Origin: Heterotrichella gracilis | Lineage: Eukaryota; Sar; Xanthophyceae; Tribonematales; Xanthonemataceae | Direction: 5' to 3' | Assembly (NCBI GenBank): GCA_032358255.1 | Contig: JAULBX010026197.1 | Location: 1 to 51,216, forward strand | DNA length: 51,216 nucleotides | In this document: positions 1 through 8,500 of the stretch, piece after piece | Numbering within the stretch: position 1 is the first letter of the stretch | Layout of the letters: each line of letters begins with the position of its first letter | Program-made: the position numbers and the translations under genes | Notes under the pieces: model-generated | What the model saw: only the letters and a program-made list of their open reading frames with translations | The model's database searches: none | Told to the model about the DNA's origin: nothing

Positions 1-110
1 TTGTCAAATTCAATCTTAGCGCCCTCGTTAGCCTCTAGGCGGTGAACGTAAACTTTGTTTCCACGTTCCACTTTAAACTGTTGCCCGGCTATTTCTACAA
101 TTGCGTACAT
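1..110 (-). CDS. rplU: 50S ribosomal protein L21, N-terminal part (gene runs off the left edge)
   Basis: Reading the minus strand from the ATG at 110-108 gives an open frame beginning [20 protein letters not shown] and continuing through [14 protein letters not shown] to the window edge. This is the recognisable amino end of bacterial ribosomal protein L21 (Y-A-[IV]-[IV]-x-x-[GS]-G-[KQ]-Q-[FY]-[KR]-V). L21 binds 23S rRNA in the large subunit. Only about 36 of roughly 100 residues are present because the 3' end lies left of position 1. A well-formed Bacteroidota promoter lies about 45 bases upstream (see 156-186). rpmA (L27) would be expected next, outside the window. Confidence 0.93.
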   Translation of the reverse strand, partial: MYAIVEIAGQQFKVERGNKVYVHRLEANEGAKIEFD

Positions 111-155
111 TTAATTTGGTTTTTTAATTGTTAATAAATTCCCTAAAAAGGGACG

Positions 156-186
156 CAAATATACTCATTTCTTATATAATTGCAAA
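156..186 (-). promoter_or_regulatory. Bacteroidota-type promoter for rplU
   Basis: On the minus strand, TTTG (186-183) is followed by 19 bases and then TATATTTG (163-156). This matches the TTTG/N19-21/TAnnTTTG promoter known from Bacteroidota. Transcription would begin near 150, giving a leader of about 40 bases before the rplU ATG. A small palindrome CCCT-AAAA-AGGG (141-152) sits at the predicted start site. No start site is measured here, so the assignment rests on the motif alone. Confidence 0.7.
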
Positions 187-189
187 TTT

Positions 190-1062
190 TTAGTCCCTAT
201 TAATTAGGTAAACACTTAAAATAATGGCAATTATACTCAAAATTTGAGGCATATTAACGCTTTCATGGTCAAAAATACCCCAAAGAACAGCCACCACCGG
301 TATTAAATAGGTACATGAGCTGGCAAATACTACTCCCGCCCGTTTTATTAAGATATTATAAAAAATAACTGAAATGGCCGTTCCTACGCTGGCCAATATA
401 AAAATATAACCTAAAGAACTCATGGCCTGGGGGTTGTCAGCTAAATGCACAGTAAAATCGGTAAAGCCAAATAAATAGACTAAGGCAATTGGACCCGTAA
501 TGGTAAATGCCCAAAGTGTAGCGGTTAAAGAGTTAAGTTGCCCGAGATACTTTTTTATACCATTCACACTGATGGCATAACAAACGGTGGCAATGAGAAC
601 CAATAAACTGTAGCTAATATTTTTAAACGTGTCGTCTGTTTTATCAAAAAGCATGAGACAGGAGGCTGAAATAAAGCCGACAATAATTCCAGCAATTTTT
701 ATTCCGCTGGGTTTGGCCTTCAACCAAATGAATCCAACAATAATTGCAAATAGCGGAGTGAGGGCATTTAACATTCCTGCCAAGCTGCTGCTTATTTGAG
801 TCTCGGCCTTTGTAAACAGAAAAGCCGGAATGAGGTTGCCAAACACCCCCATAATGACCAAGCCTAAAAAATATTTTTTAAGATCGATCTTATAATGTTT
901 AATGAATAAGGGGGTTAAGACCAAAAAGGCAATAGAAATGCGCAAGGCGGCCACTTCATCGCTGCTAAAGGCAACAAGTCCACGTTTCATTAATATAAAA
1001 GAACTACCCCAAACAATGGATAAAAAAAGGAGGATTAACCAGGAAACGGACTTGGACTGCAT
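190..1062 (-). CDS. DMT-superfamily (EamA) membrane transporter
   Basis: The 290-residue product is almost entirely hydrophobic, with about ten membrane segments arranged as two related halves, the layout of EamA/RhaT-type drug/metabolite transporters. The first segment contains the family-like stretch FLSIVWGSSFILMKRGL, and a second-half counterpart lies near residues 145-175. Members are inner-membrane exporters of amino acids, metabolites or drugs, and the substrate cannot be read from sequence. Length is normal. The ATG at 1062 is preceded by a TAnnTTTG box only 10 bases away, so the leader is short. It stands alone, divergent from the S1-domain gene at 1176 and following rplU on the same strand with its own promoter. 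Confidence 0.88.
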   Translation of the reverse strand: MQSKSVSWLILLFLSIVWGSSFILMKRGLVAFSSDEVAALRISIAFLVLTPLFIKHYKIDLKKYFLGLVIMGVFGNLIPAFLFTKAETQISSSLAGMLNALTPLFAIIVGFIWLKAKPSGIKIAGIIVGFISASCLMLFDKTDDTFKNISYSLLVLIATVCYAISVNGIKKYLGQLNSLTATLWAFTITGPIALVYLFGFTDFTVHLADNPQAMSSLGYIFILASVGTAISVIFYNILIKRAGVVFASSCTYLIPVVAVLWGIFDHESVNMPQILSIIAIILSVYLINRD

Positions 1063-1072
1063 ATGAAGGCCG

Positions 1073-1080
1073 CAAAGGTA
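1073..1080 (-). promoter_or_regulatory. TAnnTTTG -7 box of the DMT transporter gene
   Basis: TACCTTTG on the minus strand (1080-1073) matches the Bacteroidota -7 element exactly and ends 10 bases before the ATG. I see no convincing TTG/TTTG -33 partner at the usual distance. Transcription would begin only a few bases before the start codon. Confidence 0.5.
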
Positions 1081-1155
1081 AATTTAAGTTTGATATGTGT
1101 TTCTTAATAAAACAGAAAAAAAAGGTATTCCTACGGCAAAGGGGGAATAATATCT

Positions 1156-1163
1156 TACCTTCG
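1156..1163 (+). promoter_or_regulatory. Near-consensus -7 box upstream of the S1-domain gene
   Basis: TACCTTCG differs from TAnnTTTG by one base (C for the second-last T) and lies 12 bases before the ATG at 1176. It would give a leader of roughly six bases. No clear -33 element is visible. Confidence 0.4.
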
Positions 1164-1175
1164 TTGCCATAAAGT

Positions 1176-2045
1176 ATGATTGAACTAGGAAAAATTAATA
1201 AACTGAAAGTGATCCGTGAAACGGATGTGGGTTTATTTTTGGCAGACGAAGACCATAACGAGGTGTTATTACCGGCCTCTTATATTAAAACGCCCATTAA
1301 GGTAAAAGATAAGATCGATGTTTTTGTATATACTGATTCAGAAAACAGGATCATGGCGACCACTCGTCAACCAATAGCGCAACTGAATCAATTTGTGTGT
1401 TTGAGAGTGAACGCCGTTACAGAAGTGGGGGCCTTTATGGATTGGGGTTTAGAAAAAGATCTTTTTGTTCCGTTTAACGAACAAAGATTTCCACTCGAAC
1501 TCAATAAATATTACGTGGTCTATATTTACCTCGATGAGCTCAGTAAACGCATTGTAGCCTCTACCCGCTTAGATAAATTTGTTGAAGCGGATGACATTAA
1601 ATTAGAAGGCGGACAAGAAGTAGAGATCATGATCACTGAAGAATCTCCTTTAGGATATAGTTGTATCATCAATGGACTTTACAAAGGATTGATCTATCAC
1701 AACGATGTGTATCAGGATCTTTTTGTGGGCGATGAATTGACCGCTTATGTGAAGATGATCCGTGAAGATAAATTGGTAGATATCAGCTTACAAAAAGGTG
1801 GATTTAAAAATGTGCTTTCTGCCACTGATATTGTTTTAGAATATTTAGAATCACATGATGGTTTTTTAAAACTGCATGATAAAAGCAGTCCCGAAGAAAT
1901 TGCTGCTATTTTCAGCATGAGTAAAGCCACTTTCAAAAAAGCCATTGGTGTCCTTTACAGACATAGAAAGGTGTTGATTAAGCCTGATGGGGTGTATTTG
2001 GTAGAACAAGAGCCGGATATTGAAGTGGAAAAATTTGAGGTGTAA
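1176..2045 (+). CDS. cvfB: S1-domain RNA-binding protein, CvfB/YitL family
   Basis: The 289-residue protein is built of successive S1-like OB-fold segments. The first is near residues 5-60 (starting IELGKINKLKVIRETDVGLFL), with others near 70-130 (VNAVTEVGAFMDWGLEKDLFVPF) and 145-205. A C-terminal winged-helix-like region follows (EIAAIFSMSKATFKKAIGVLYRHRKVLI, about 240-270). This domain order and length match the CvfB/YitL family, RNA-binding proteins that affect gene expression and, in Staphylococcus, virulence factor production. The product should be cytosolic. The gene is monocistronic between a divergent transporter gene and asd, 174 bases downstream. Confidence 0.85.
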   Translation: MIELGKINKLKVIRETDVGLFLADEDHNEVLLPASYIKTPIKVKDKIDVFVYTDSENRIMATTRQPIAQLNQFVCLRVNAVTEVGAFMDWGLEKDLFVPFNEQRFPLELNKYYVVYIYLDELSKRIVASTRLDKFVEADDIKLEGGQEVEIMITEESPLGYSCIINGLYKGLIYHNDVYQDLFVGDELTAYVKMIREDKLVDISLQKGGFKNVLSATDIVLEYLESHDGFLKLHDKSSPEEIAAIFSMSKATFKKAIGVLYRHRKVLIKPDGVYLVEQEPDIEVEKFEV

Positions 2046-2052
2046 ATTAATA

Positions 2053-2125
2053 GAACACGGATGAGTGATGTGGAACGCAGATGACGCGGATTGTTATGAT
2101 GCGCGCTGATTAAAAAATAAAAAAT
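2053..2125. repeat. Degenerate intergenic repeat-like block (acacggatgag / cgcagatgacgcgg words)
   Basis: The stretch after the cvfB stop has no coding potential. It consists of imperfectly repeated words (ACGGATGA, ACGCAGATGA, CGCGGATT, GCGCGCTGATT). Blocks of this kind are dispersed between genes in some Bacteroidota genomes. Only one block lies in the window, so its copy number elsewhere is unknown. It contains no strong hairpin followed by a T-run. Confidence 0.35.
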
Positions 2126-2167
2126 CCATTTTCACTCTTTACTTGCTTAAAAATAATCTGTGCTGTC

Positions 2168-2200
2168 TTTGAAATTGGTAGCAGTTTTTAGCTAATTTCG
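2168..2200 (+). promoter_or_regulatory. Probable promoter of asd
   Basis: TTTG (2168-2171), 21 bases, then TAATTTCG (2193-2200). The second box is one base off TAnnTTTG. Transcription would start around 2206, leaving an A-rich leader of about 14 bases before the ATG at 2220, without a GGAGG-type Shine-Dalgarno sequence. Confidence 0.55.
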
Positions 2201-2219
2201 CGGCGTAAAAAATAAAAAA

Positions 2220-3212
2220 ATGAAGATTGCAGTGGTTGGTGCTACAGGATTAGTTGGCACAAAAATGTTGGAAGTATTGTCGGAACGGAATTTTCCGGTA
2301 ACAGAATTAATACCGGTAGCATCAGAAAGATCGGTAGGAAAACAATTAGATTTTAAAGGGAAAAAGTATATCGTTCACTCCATGGAACAAGCCATTGCGG
2401 CGAAACCGCAGATCGCTTTATTTTCAGCCGGAGGAGACACGTCCAAAGAATGGGCGCCAAAGTTTGCAGCAGCCGGAATTACCGTGATCGATAATTCATC
2501 TGCCTGGCGCATGGATCCAACAAAAAAATTAGTGGTACCGGAGGTGAATGCCTCTGTATTGACAAACACAGATAAGATCATTGCTAATCCAAATTGTTCA
2601 ACCATTCAAATGGTGGTGGTTTTACAACCACTACATAAAAAATACAAGATCAAACGTGTGGTGGTTTCTACCTACCAAAGTGTGACCGGCACAGGAGTAA
2701 AGGCCGTTAATCAATTGATGAACGAACGTAAAAACGGGGTAAGTGAAGAAATGGCCTACAAGTACAAAATTGATCTGAATGTAATTCCACAAATTGATGT
2801 TTTTTTAGACAATGGTTACACCAAAGAAGAAATGAAAATGGTGAACGAAACTAAAAAAATCATGGGAGATGAAGCCATTGCCTTAACCGCTACTACTGTT
2901 CGTATTCCGGTAATGGGTGGACATAGTGAAAGTTTAAACATTGAATTTGAAAATGAATTTGAAGTGGCGGATATTTTCACCATGATGAAAAATACGCCGG
3001 GTGTGATTTTGCAGGATGATCTAAAAAATCAGGTCTACCCCATGCCAATGCATGCGCATAATAAAGATGAGGTGTTTGTGGGAAGAATTCGCAGAGATGA
3101 ATCTCAGGCAAAAACTTTAAACATGTGGATTGTGGCCGATAATTTGCGAAAGGGTGCGGCTACCAATGCGGTGCAAATTGCGGAGTATTTGTTAGAGAAA
3201 CAGTTAGTTTGA
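2220..3212 (+). CDS. asd: Aspartate-semialdehyde dehydrogenase
   Basis: This enzyme reduces aspartyl-4-phosphate to aspartate-4-semialdehyde with NADPH, the branch-point step to lysine/diaminopimelate, threonine, methionine and isoleucine. The 330-residue protein starts with the Rossmann motif GATGLVGTKM (7-16). It carries the catalytic cysteine in NPNCST (C126) and the catalytic-base histidine in GGHSES (H235). Length and motif order are those of the bacterial family. It is cytosolic and transcribed alone. Just past the stop codon lies a 14-base inverted repeat ending in a T-run (3213-3321), likely its terminator. Confidence 0.97.
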   Translation: MKIAVVGATGLVGTKMLEVLSERNFPVTELIPVASERSVGKQLDFKGKKYIVHSMEQAIAAKPQIALFSAGGDTSKEWAPKFAAAGITVIDNSSAWRMDPTKKLVVPEVNASVLTNTDKIIANPNCSTIQMVVVLQPLHKKYKIKRVVVSTYQSVTGTGVKAVNQLMNERKNGVSEEMAYKYKIDLNVIPQIDVFLDNGYTKEEMKMVNETKKIMGDEAIALTATTVRIPVMGGHSESLNIEFENEFEVADIFTMMKNTPGVILQDDLKNQVYPMPMHAHNKDEVFVGRIRRDESQAKTLNMWIVADNLRKGAATNAVQIAEYLLEKQLV

Positions 3213-3321
3213 GACACTAATTACACTAATTTCACTAATGTTGTTGGTGTATGTGTGTTAAACAGATCGTTTAATAGAATCTTGTCTTTCCATTTATTCG
3301 TGTAATTAGTGTCTTTTTTTT
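3213..3321 (+). terminator. Long-loop inverted repeat plus T8 after asd
   Basis: GACACTAATTACAC at 3213-3226 is a perfect reverse complement of GTGTAATTAGTGTC at 3300-3313, which is followed at once by eight T (3314-3321). The arms start directly after the asd stop codon and are separated by 73 bases. It has the layout of an intrinsic terminator, but the loop is unusually long and the stem AT-rich, so it may instead be a dispersed repeat that happens to serve as a transcript end. Confidence 0.45.
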
Positions 3322-3436
3322 CGCCTGAAAATTGTAAATCGCCATTTGTAAATTCTCCTTTAATTTATTGGTGTTAATTCGTGTAATTAGTGTAATTAGT
3401 GTCTCCCTTTTTAGGTTTCCCCTGAAAATTGTAAAT
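3297..3436. repeat. Two tandem copies of a two-word intergenic repeat
   Basis: The word ATTCGTGTAATTAGTGT occurs at 3297-3312 (the last 16 bases in common) and again at 3377-3393, where it is extended to a doubled TGTAATTAGTGTAATTAGTGTC. Each copy is followed by a T-rich stretch and then by the identical 16-mer CCTGAAAATTGTAAAT (3324-3339 and 3421-3436). The 372-base gap between asd and the next gene is thus largely two diverged copies of one composite repeat plus its inverted arm at 3213. No coding potential was seen in it. Confidence 0.6.
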
Positions 3437-3584
3437 AGACCTATTTAATTTCGGTTACTTTATTTGCGGAATTTCAGTGAAACCATAAATCATTTCAATG
3501 ATCCGGGTTTCATTTGGAAATAATCGTCCTTCAGAATTCTCCTTAAATATTTGCTTCAAAAAAAGGAATTGTTTGACTTTTGAA

Positions 3585-4214
3585 TTATGACTTACAGATC
3601 TTTCCTAACTTTTTTCCAAGGATTTTACCACACTTTGCAAAACACTCTTGTAATCTGGAAGAAGCAGTAAAATCATAACCGGCAAAGTTCATAGAACCAC
3701 CGGCAAAGTTCATAGAACCACGAACATTGAATAACTTTCCTTTAGATAGGATGACATTAGGATTTGCGCTTTCAAAAATCAAAATTTCAAAATCACTGGC
3801 CGAATTTTTTTTTACGACACCCATATGAAACCCAGGTTCCATTCTGATGACTTTTAGCAAAATAGTATACTTAGTCCCGCGTTTGTATCGATTGGCCGTT
3901 AAATTTTCTCCACACTCTTGATTAAATATTTCTTCAAACTTTGGCTCATAAATCTGCGTTTTATTTTCTTCCCAGACTTTAATAAATTCATCCCCCCTCC
4001 CATTTTCTTTTTTATTGTAGTCCTCTTTTTTTTCATTCACATATTCGCTCTCCTTCCTGTTTCCAACCAGCATGTTATCGTAATTAAATACAATACGAAA
4101 CTCCTTCTGCCCTTTTAAATAGCTAAGATCTTTACCTTGAGTCCATTCTTGGGCGTATAAATTGCCAAGTATTAGCATTAATGTAAGTACTGTAAATCTT
4201 TTTAGGTTTTTCAT
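3585..4214 (-). CDS. Secreted/periplasmic protein of unknown function with an internal 7-residue duplication
   Basis: The 209-residue product begins with a signal peptide (MKNLKRFTVLTLMLILGNLYAQ, cleavage expected after the Ala near 21). The mature part is hydrophilic and Lys/Glu-rich, with no motif I recognise. Around residues 165-178 the heptapeptide GSMNFAG is present twice in a row because of a perfect 21-base DNA duplication (3679-3720). The C-terminus is Lys/Cys-rich. It has its own promoter (4231-4260) and no operon partner. Export to the periplasm or outer surface is inferred only from the signal peptide. No T9SS sorting domain or lipobox is visible. Confidence 0.75.
   Translation of the reverse strand: MKNLKRFTVLTLMLILGNLYAQEWTQGKDLSYLKGQKEFRIVFNYDNMLVGNRKESEYVNEKKEDYNKKENGRGDEFIKVWEENKTQIYEPKFEEIFNQECGENLTANRYKRGTKYTILLKVIRMEPGFHMGVVKKNSASDFEILIFESANPNVILSKGKLFNVRGSMNFAGGSMNFAGYDFTASSRLQECFAKCGKILGKKLGKICKS
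3679..3720. repeat. Perfect 21-base tandem duplication inside a coding sequence
   Basis: The 21-mer CCGGCAAAGTTCATAGAACC+A occupies 3679-3699 and is repeated without change at 3700-3720. It keeps frame and duplicates GSMNFAG in the encoded secreted protein. Complete identity points to a recent slippage event. Confidence 0.95.
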
Positions 4215-4230
4215 ACTGTTCGCTTTTTAA

Positions 4231-4260
4231 CAAATATATTCTAATTTATATACTTACAAA
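4231..4260 (-). promoter_or_regulatory. Bacteroidota-type promoter of the 3585-4214 gene
   Basis: On the minus strand, TTTG (4260-4257), 18 bases, then TATATTTG (4238-4231). The ATG is 16 bases further on. Both boxes fit the consensus, making this one of the clearest promoters in the window. The rest of the 282-base gap up to 4496 holds no gene or structure I can recognise. Confidence 0.7.
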
Positions 4261-4458
4261 AGTTATGAGAGCTTATGGGAGATGAATTTATTTCCATTTT
4301 GGAGGAACTACTTCACTTCTTAAAATTGGCATTGGAAATGAATTTCTTTTAAGGGATTTTGAATTTTCATTCTGGTTCAAAACTCAGGTTATTTTGTTTG
4401 CTTTTTTTCATGAGAAGCATTTAATCTCAAAAAACCGATTCATTTCAGGCCATACTTA

Positions 4459-4486
4459 ATTTTTAATTCTAAATTTTTAATTCTAA
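4459..4486. repeat. 14-base tandem repeat (x2) upstream of haaO
   Basis: The 14-mer ATTTTTAATTCTAA occurs at 4459-4472 and again at 4473-4486, and the start of a third unit runs on into the -7-like box. It sits immediately before the haaO start codon, where a change in copy number would move upstream sequence relative to the promoter box. Confidence 0.85.
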
Positions 4487-4491
4487 ATTTG
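4484..4491 (+). promoter_or_regulatory. TAnnTTTG box five bases before the haaO start
   Basis: TAAATTTG ends at 4491 and the haaO ATG begins at 4497. With the usual Bacteroidota spacing the transcript would begin at or next to the start codon, so the mRNA would be nearly leaderless. I see no good -33 partner; the 14-base tandem repeat occupies that position. Confidence 0.5.
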
Positions 4492-4496
4492 ATTCT

Positions 4497-5018
4497 ATGG
4501 TAACACGTCCCTTTAACTTCAAAAAATGGATCGACGAGAATCGTCATCTTCTTAAACCACCGGTAAATAATAAAGTGGTTTACAAGGATTCTGATTTTAT
4601 TGTAATGGTTGTAGGAGGTCCAAACTCCCGAAAAGACTATCATTACAATGAAGGCGAGGAATTTTTTTATCAACTGGAAGGGGATATTATAGTTCAAATT
4701 CAGGAAGACGGCAAAGCCATCGAAGTTCCTATTAAAGAAGGTGATATTTTTTTATTACCGGCCAAAGTGCCTCATAATCCAAGACGTTTTGCCAATACCA
4801 TTGGATTGGTGGTGGAACATCGAAAAAAGAACCATGAAAAGGATGGATTAATGTGGTTTTGTGAAAAATGTAACCATAAATTACACGAGGCCTACTTTGA
4901 ATTAAGTGACATTACTACCCAATTTCAAGGGGAGTTTAAGCGGTTTTATGAAAGTGTGGAATTAAGGACCTGCAAAAAGTGCGGATCGGTGATGGAACCC
5001 CCTCCGGTGATCGCCTAA
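4497..5018 (+). CDS. haaO: 3-hydroxyanthranilate 3,4-dioxygenase
   Basis: This enzyme opens the ring of 3-hydroxyanthranilate with O2 to give 2-amino-3-carboxymuconate semialdehyde, the precursor of quinolinate in the tryptophan-kynurenine route to NAD. The 173-residue cupin has the expected iron ligands H49, E55 and H93 (in YHYNEGEEFFYQLEGD and VPHNPRR). It also has the bacterial-type C-terminal rubredoxin-like site C122-x2-C125 and C159-x2-C162. Length matches the bacterial form, and the start is fixed by the conserved RPFNFKKWIDENRHLL amino end. No other kynurenine-pathway gene is adjacent; nadE is far away at 38 kb. Confidence 0.95.
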   Translation: MVTRPFNFKKWIDENRHLLKPPVNNKVVYKDSDFIVMVVGGPNSRKDYHYNEGEEFFYQLEGDIIVQIQEDGKAIEVPIKEGDIFLLPAKVPHNPRRFANTIGLVVEHRKKNHEKDGLMWFCEKCNHKLHEAYFELSDITTQFQGEFKRFYESVELRTCKKCGSVMEPPPVIA

Positions 5019-5064
5019 AATTTCACTTTTTTTAGAGGTTTTTTAAGTCATATTGAGTGAACAG

Positions 5065-5089
5065 ACCATTTCAGTTAGTAAATGGTTTT
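5065..5089 (+). terminator. Hairpin after haaO
   Basis: ACCATTT (5065-5071) pairs with AAATGGT (5080-5086) across an 8-base loop and is followed by TTTTATTT. The stem is modest and AT-rich but correctly placed 46 bases after the haaO stop, ahead of the next gene's promoter. Confidence 0.5.
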
Positions 5090-5109
5090 ATTTGAGGGTT
5101 TTTTCTTTA

Positions 5110-5117
5110 TATCTTTG
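5110..5117 (+). promoter_or_regulatory. TAnnTTTG box five bases before the 5123 start
   Basis: TATCTTTG ends at 5117 and the ATG starts at 5123, the same five-base gap seen at haaO, again predicting a nearly leaderless mRNA. TTTG at 5091-5094 is a possible -33 element, but the 15-base spacing is short. Confidence 0.5.
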
Positions 5118-5122
5118 GTAGC

Positions 5123-5548
5123 ATGGTATCAGCCTATTTATATAAGAATTTTCGATTTTTTCTGATGGTCTTTGGACTTTCTGCGTTTTTTTCAGTTTCT
5201 GCACAAAACAATTCCTTTCAAACAGATTTACTAAAGCCTGATCCGGCTAAGGAGGCTAAGTTTCTGCCTTATCTGGCAGTGAGACATGGTGGTATGGCTG
5301 TGATTGAAGAGTGGAAAAGCAAAAACACTTACAAATATTATCAGGAGCTTTGGTATTATTCTGAATCCTTTTATGTGAAGAGAAATTATGTGACCGAAGG
5401 ATTGGAATTGGATGAGTCGATCATTGATATCAGTCGATTTGAAGCAGAAAGAAAAGCAACCGAAGAATCAGTTGTTATCCTTCCGGGATTTAAAGATGCC
5501 ATTATTCTGATTCCGGGAAATAAATTAATTTACAAACCACAGCTTTAA
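5123..5548 (+). CDS. Small exported protein of unknown function, co-transcribed with the T9SS adhesin-like gene
   Basis: The 141-residue product has an N-terminal signal peptide (hydrophobic core FFLMVFGLSAFFSVSA, cleavage near residue 28). A mature part of about 113 residues follows, rich in charged and aromatic residues (KYYQELWYYSESFYVKRNY). I recognise no domain. The stop codon is followed after one base by the ATG of the 1272-residue protein, so the two are almost certainly one transcript. It could be a periplasmic or outer-membrane accessory of that protein, but only position supports this. The alternative ATG at codon 14 would destroy the signal peptide, so the first ATG is preferred. 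Confidence 0.78.
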   Translation: MVSAYLYKNFRFFLMVFGLSAFFSVSAQNNSFQTDLLKPDPAKEAKFLPYLAVRHGGMAVIEEWKSKNTYKYYQELWYYSESFYVKRNYVTEGLELDESIIDISRFEAERKATEESVVILPGFKDAIILIPGNKLIYKPQL

Positions 5549-5549
5549 G

Positions 5550-8500
5550 ATGAAGTCCATTAACACCACATATCTCTCTTTTGTCTTGGCTTTGTTTTGC
5601 TCTTTGCAAGTAATCGGACAATCCAGTAGTTCGGCGCCTTATTGCGCGGGGCCTTACAACAATATTCCATGTGCACAAACCGGTACCTCCAATGCACCGG
5701 GTAATTTTATCAATGATTTTATTGATGATTTTAGTACTACAGGAGCCCTTACTAACATTTCAAACATTGCTTCCGGTTGTAACAGTGGAACCACAACGGG
5801 TGGTACTGTCAATTATGTGAACTTCTGTTCGCATTACATTGCAGCCAGTCCGGGTCAAACCATCGTTTGTACAATGCGTTCGGGTAATACCTTTGCCCAA
5901 GGCTTTGCTATTTGGGTTGATTGGAATCAGGATAACACCTTTAATGTTCCGGCCGAATACATGGGAGGCACCGCTGGGGTGCCAACGGCAGCAACTAATA
6001 CAACCATAACATTTATCATTCCTTCCACTCAGCCAAATGGGATTTACAGAATGAGGGTGAGGTGCGCCTATGCCACTAATGGTTCGGGAATAACCCCCTG
6101 TGGTAATCACGGTTATGGCGAAACCGAAGACTATACCCTTTTTGTAGGGCCAATTCCTCCTAATTCAGCCACACCAACCGGTACAGCGGAGGTGAATAGT
6201 CCGGTTTGTGTTGGACAAGCCCTTAATTTTTCGCTTACAACCACCTATTCCACTGCCTTAACCTATAGTTGGTCTGGTCCGGGTGGATTCAGCAGTACCT
6301 TACAAAATCCGATCATTGCCAATGCCTCAACCACTAATTCGGGTGTTTACAATGTGATTGTATCTAATAGTATTTGTCCAATAATGCGATCGGTAACCGC
6401 CACGGTTGTTGCTTATCCTAGTTTTACTGTAGTTCCTCCTACCTACACCATTTGTCAAGGTGGTGGATTTAATGCGACTGCCTCCTTAACGGCCAATCCG
6501 GCGCTCTTTAATTATACCTGGACTTGCGCGACACCGGGTGTGATCTTTAACCCTAATTTACAAAGCACCTATATTCAACCGGGCTTATTACCAAGTAATG
6601 TTCCTTTAGCAAATGTTGAATACAGTGTAACCGTTAGTCCTAGTCAGCATTATTGCCCCATCACCAAAACGATGACGGTGACCATTAACAACCCTTTGAC
6701 TCCTACCTTAACTATGCCTCCGCCTTTGTGCGATACCTTTAGTCCGGTTCAATTAACGGCAGCTCCCGGTGGTGGAACCTGGAGTGCTAATCCTGCTATT
6801 TCAGCCGGAGGACAATTTAATCCTGGGGCTTCCAGCATTGGAACAAACACGGTGATGTACTCGGTTAGTATTGGCACCTGTTTGGTAAGTAATACCGGAA
6901 CATTTGTGGTTTCAGAATTTCATACCCCGGCTCTAACAACATCTGTCAATATATTATGTGTACAGGATGCGCCTTTCAATTTAATGAACATTGTGCAAGA
7001 CACTACTACCGGCTCTTGGTCGGGCACTGCAGTTAGTAACGACTTTTTTATTCCAAGCGGATTAGCGACCGGAAATTATAGTTTAACCTATCAAACTTTT
7101 TCAACCCCTATAGCAAGTGTTTGTCCGGCAAATACCGTTTTAGTGGTTTCTGTCTTTAATCCACCAAGTCCGAACATTGCCACAATTACGCCCTTGTGCG
7201 ACAATGCGGGAACCGTTGCCTTAAGCGCCAGCCCTTCGGGTGGTGTTTGGTCTGGTAATCCCGGTATCACAAACACCGGAATCCGAACTCCTTCACTTAA
7301 TTTTATTGGCACCAACACGGTCATGTACACCGCCGGATTGGGCACTTGTGTTGCCTCTTCAACCATATCTTTTCACACCTCGCGCTTTAATACTGCTGCT
7401 TTAACCGGTACCATACCAAATTTATGTGTTACCAGTAACCCTGTCAATTTAATGAGTATCGTACAAAATACTAACGGTTCCTGGACTGGTGTAAATGTCA
7501 GCAATGGTTTTTTCAGTCCATCCGGATTGCCGAGTAACAATTATCAAGTTGTTTATTCTACCACTTCCACACCGAATGCAAATTTATGTCCTGACTCATA
7601 TACCATCACAGCTTCTGTTTTAAATCCGGCCACTCCGGTAATAACACAAGTAGGTCCGTATTGCAGTATCAAGGGGCCAATTCAGCTCACCGTGACTCCA
7701 GCTACCGGTCAATGGGTTCCCTCTAGTTTTCTTAATGCCAATGGAATTTTTACGCCATCCTTAAGTCCTATAGGTGACAACAGTGTGCAATATATCATTG
7801 GTACCAATACTTGTAATGCCCAACAAACAATCATCATAAAAACCGAAGCGTTTGTCTCGGCTGCCATTACCGGTAGTGTTCCTGATCTTTGTACTACGAG
7901 TCCACCACTTAACTTAAATCCGCTTACCTTAAATAATACCGGTACTTGGGTAGGACCTGGTATTTTAGCCACTAGTTTTGATCCGGCTGTTACGGGTGCA
8001 GGCACATTCACCATATTTCATCAAACAGCTTCTTCTCCTAGCGGATTATGTCCTGATCAAGCTGCAGTAGCTGTTCATGTCTATTCATTAGCTTCACCAA
8101 GTATTAAAACGGAAGGTCCATTTTGTAACAATGCGCCTTCCATGCAATTGCAAGTGACACCGGTTGGTGGGATGTTTGGCAGTGGCACTCCCGGGGTTGT
8201 CACTCCTTCCGGATTTTTTAATCCGGCATTTGGTGCCATTGGAGATAATATTGTGACTTACACTATAGCTGTTGGTCCATGTTTAGCTGATTCGCGCATT
8301 ACCATTAATATAGAACGTTTTGTTTCGGCAGACTTTGAAAACACTGGTGCATTGGCCTATTGTAAAAATGCTTTACCATTTAACTTAAATAGTTTGGTAC
8401 AAAATCCGGGAGGAATCTGGAGCAGCACTAACAGTAATGCTCTTGTTGGACAAATGTTTGATCCCTCAAAAGCCATTATAGGAGAAAATAACATCACCTA

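Noticed and set aside
5760-6110. Minus-strand frame opposite the GEVED domain
   Set aside because: No start context, no domain; the plus strand is a continuous 1272-residue protein with signal peptide and sorting domain.
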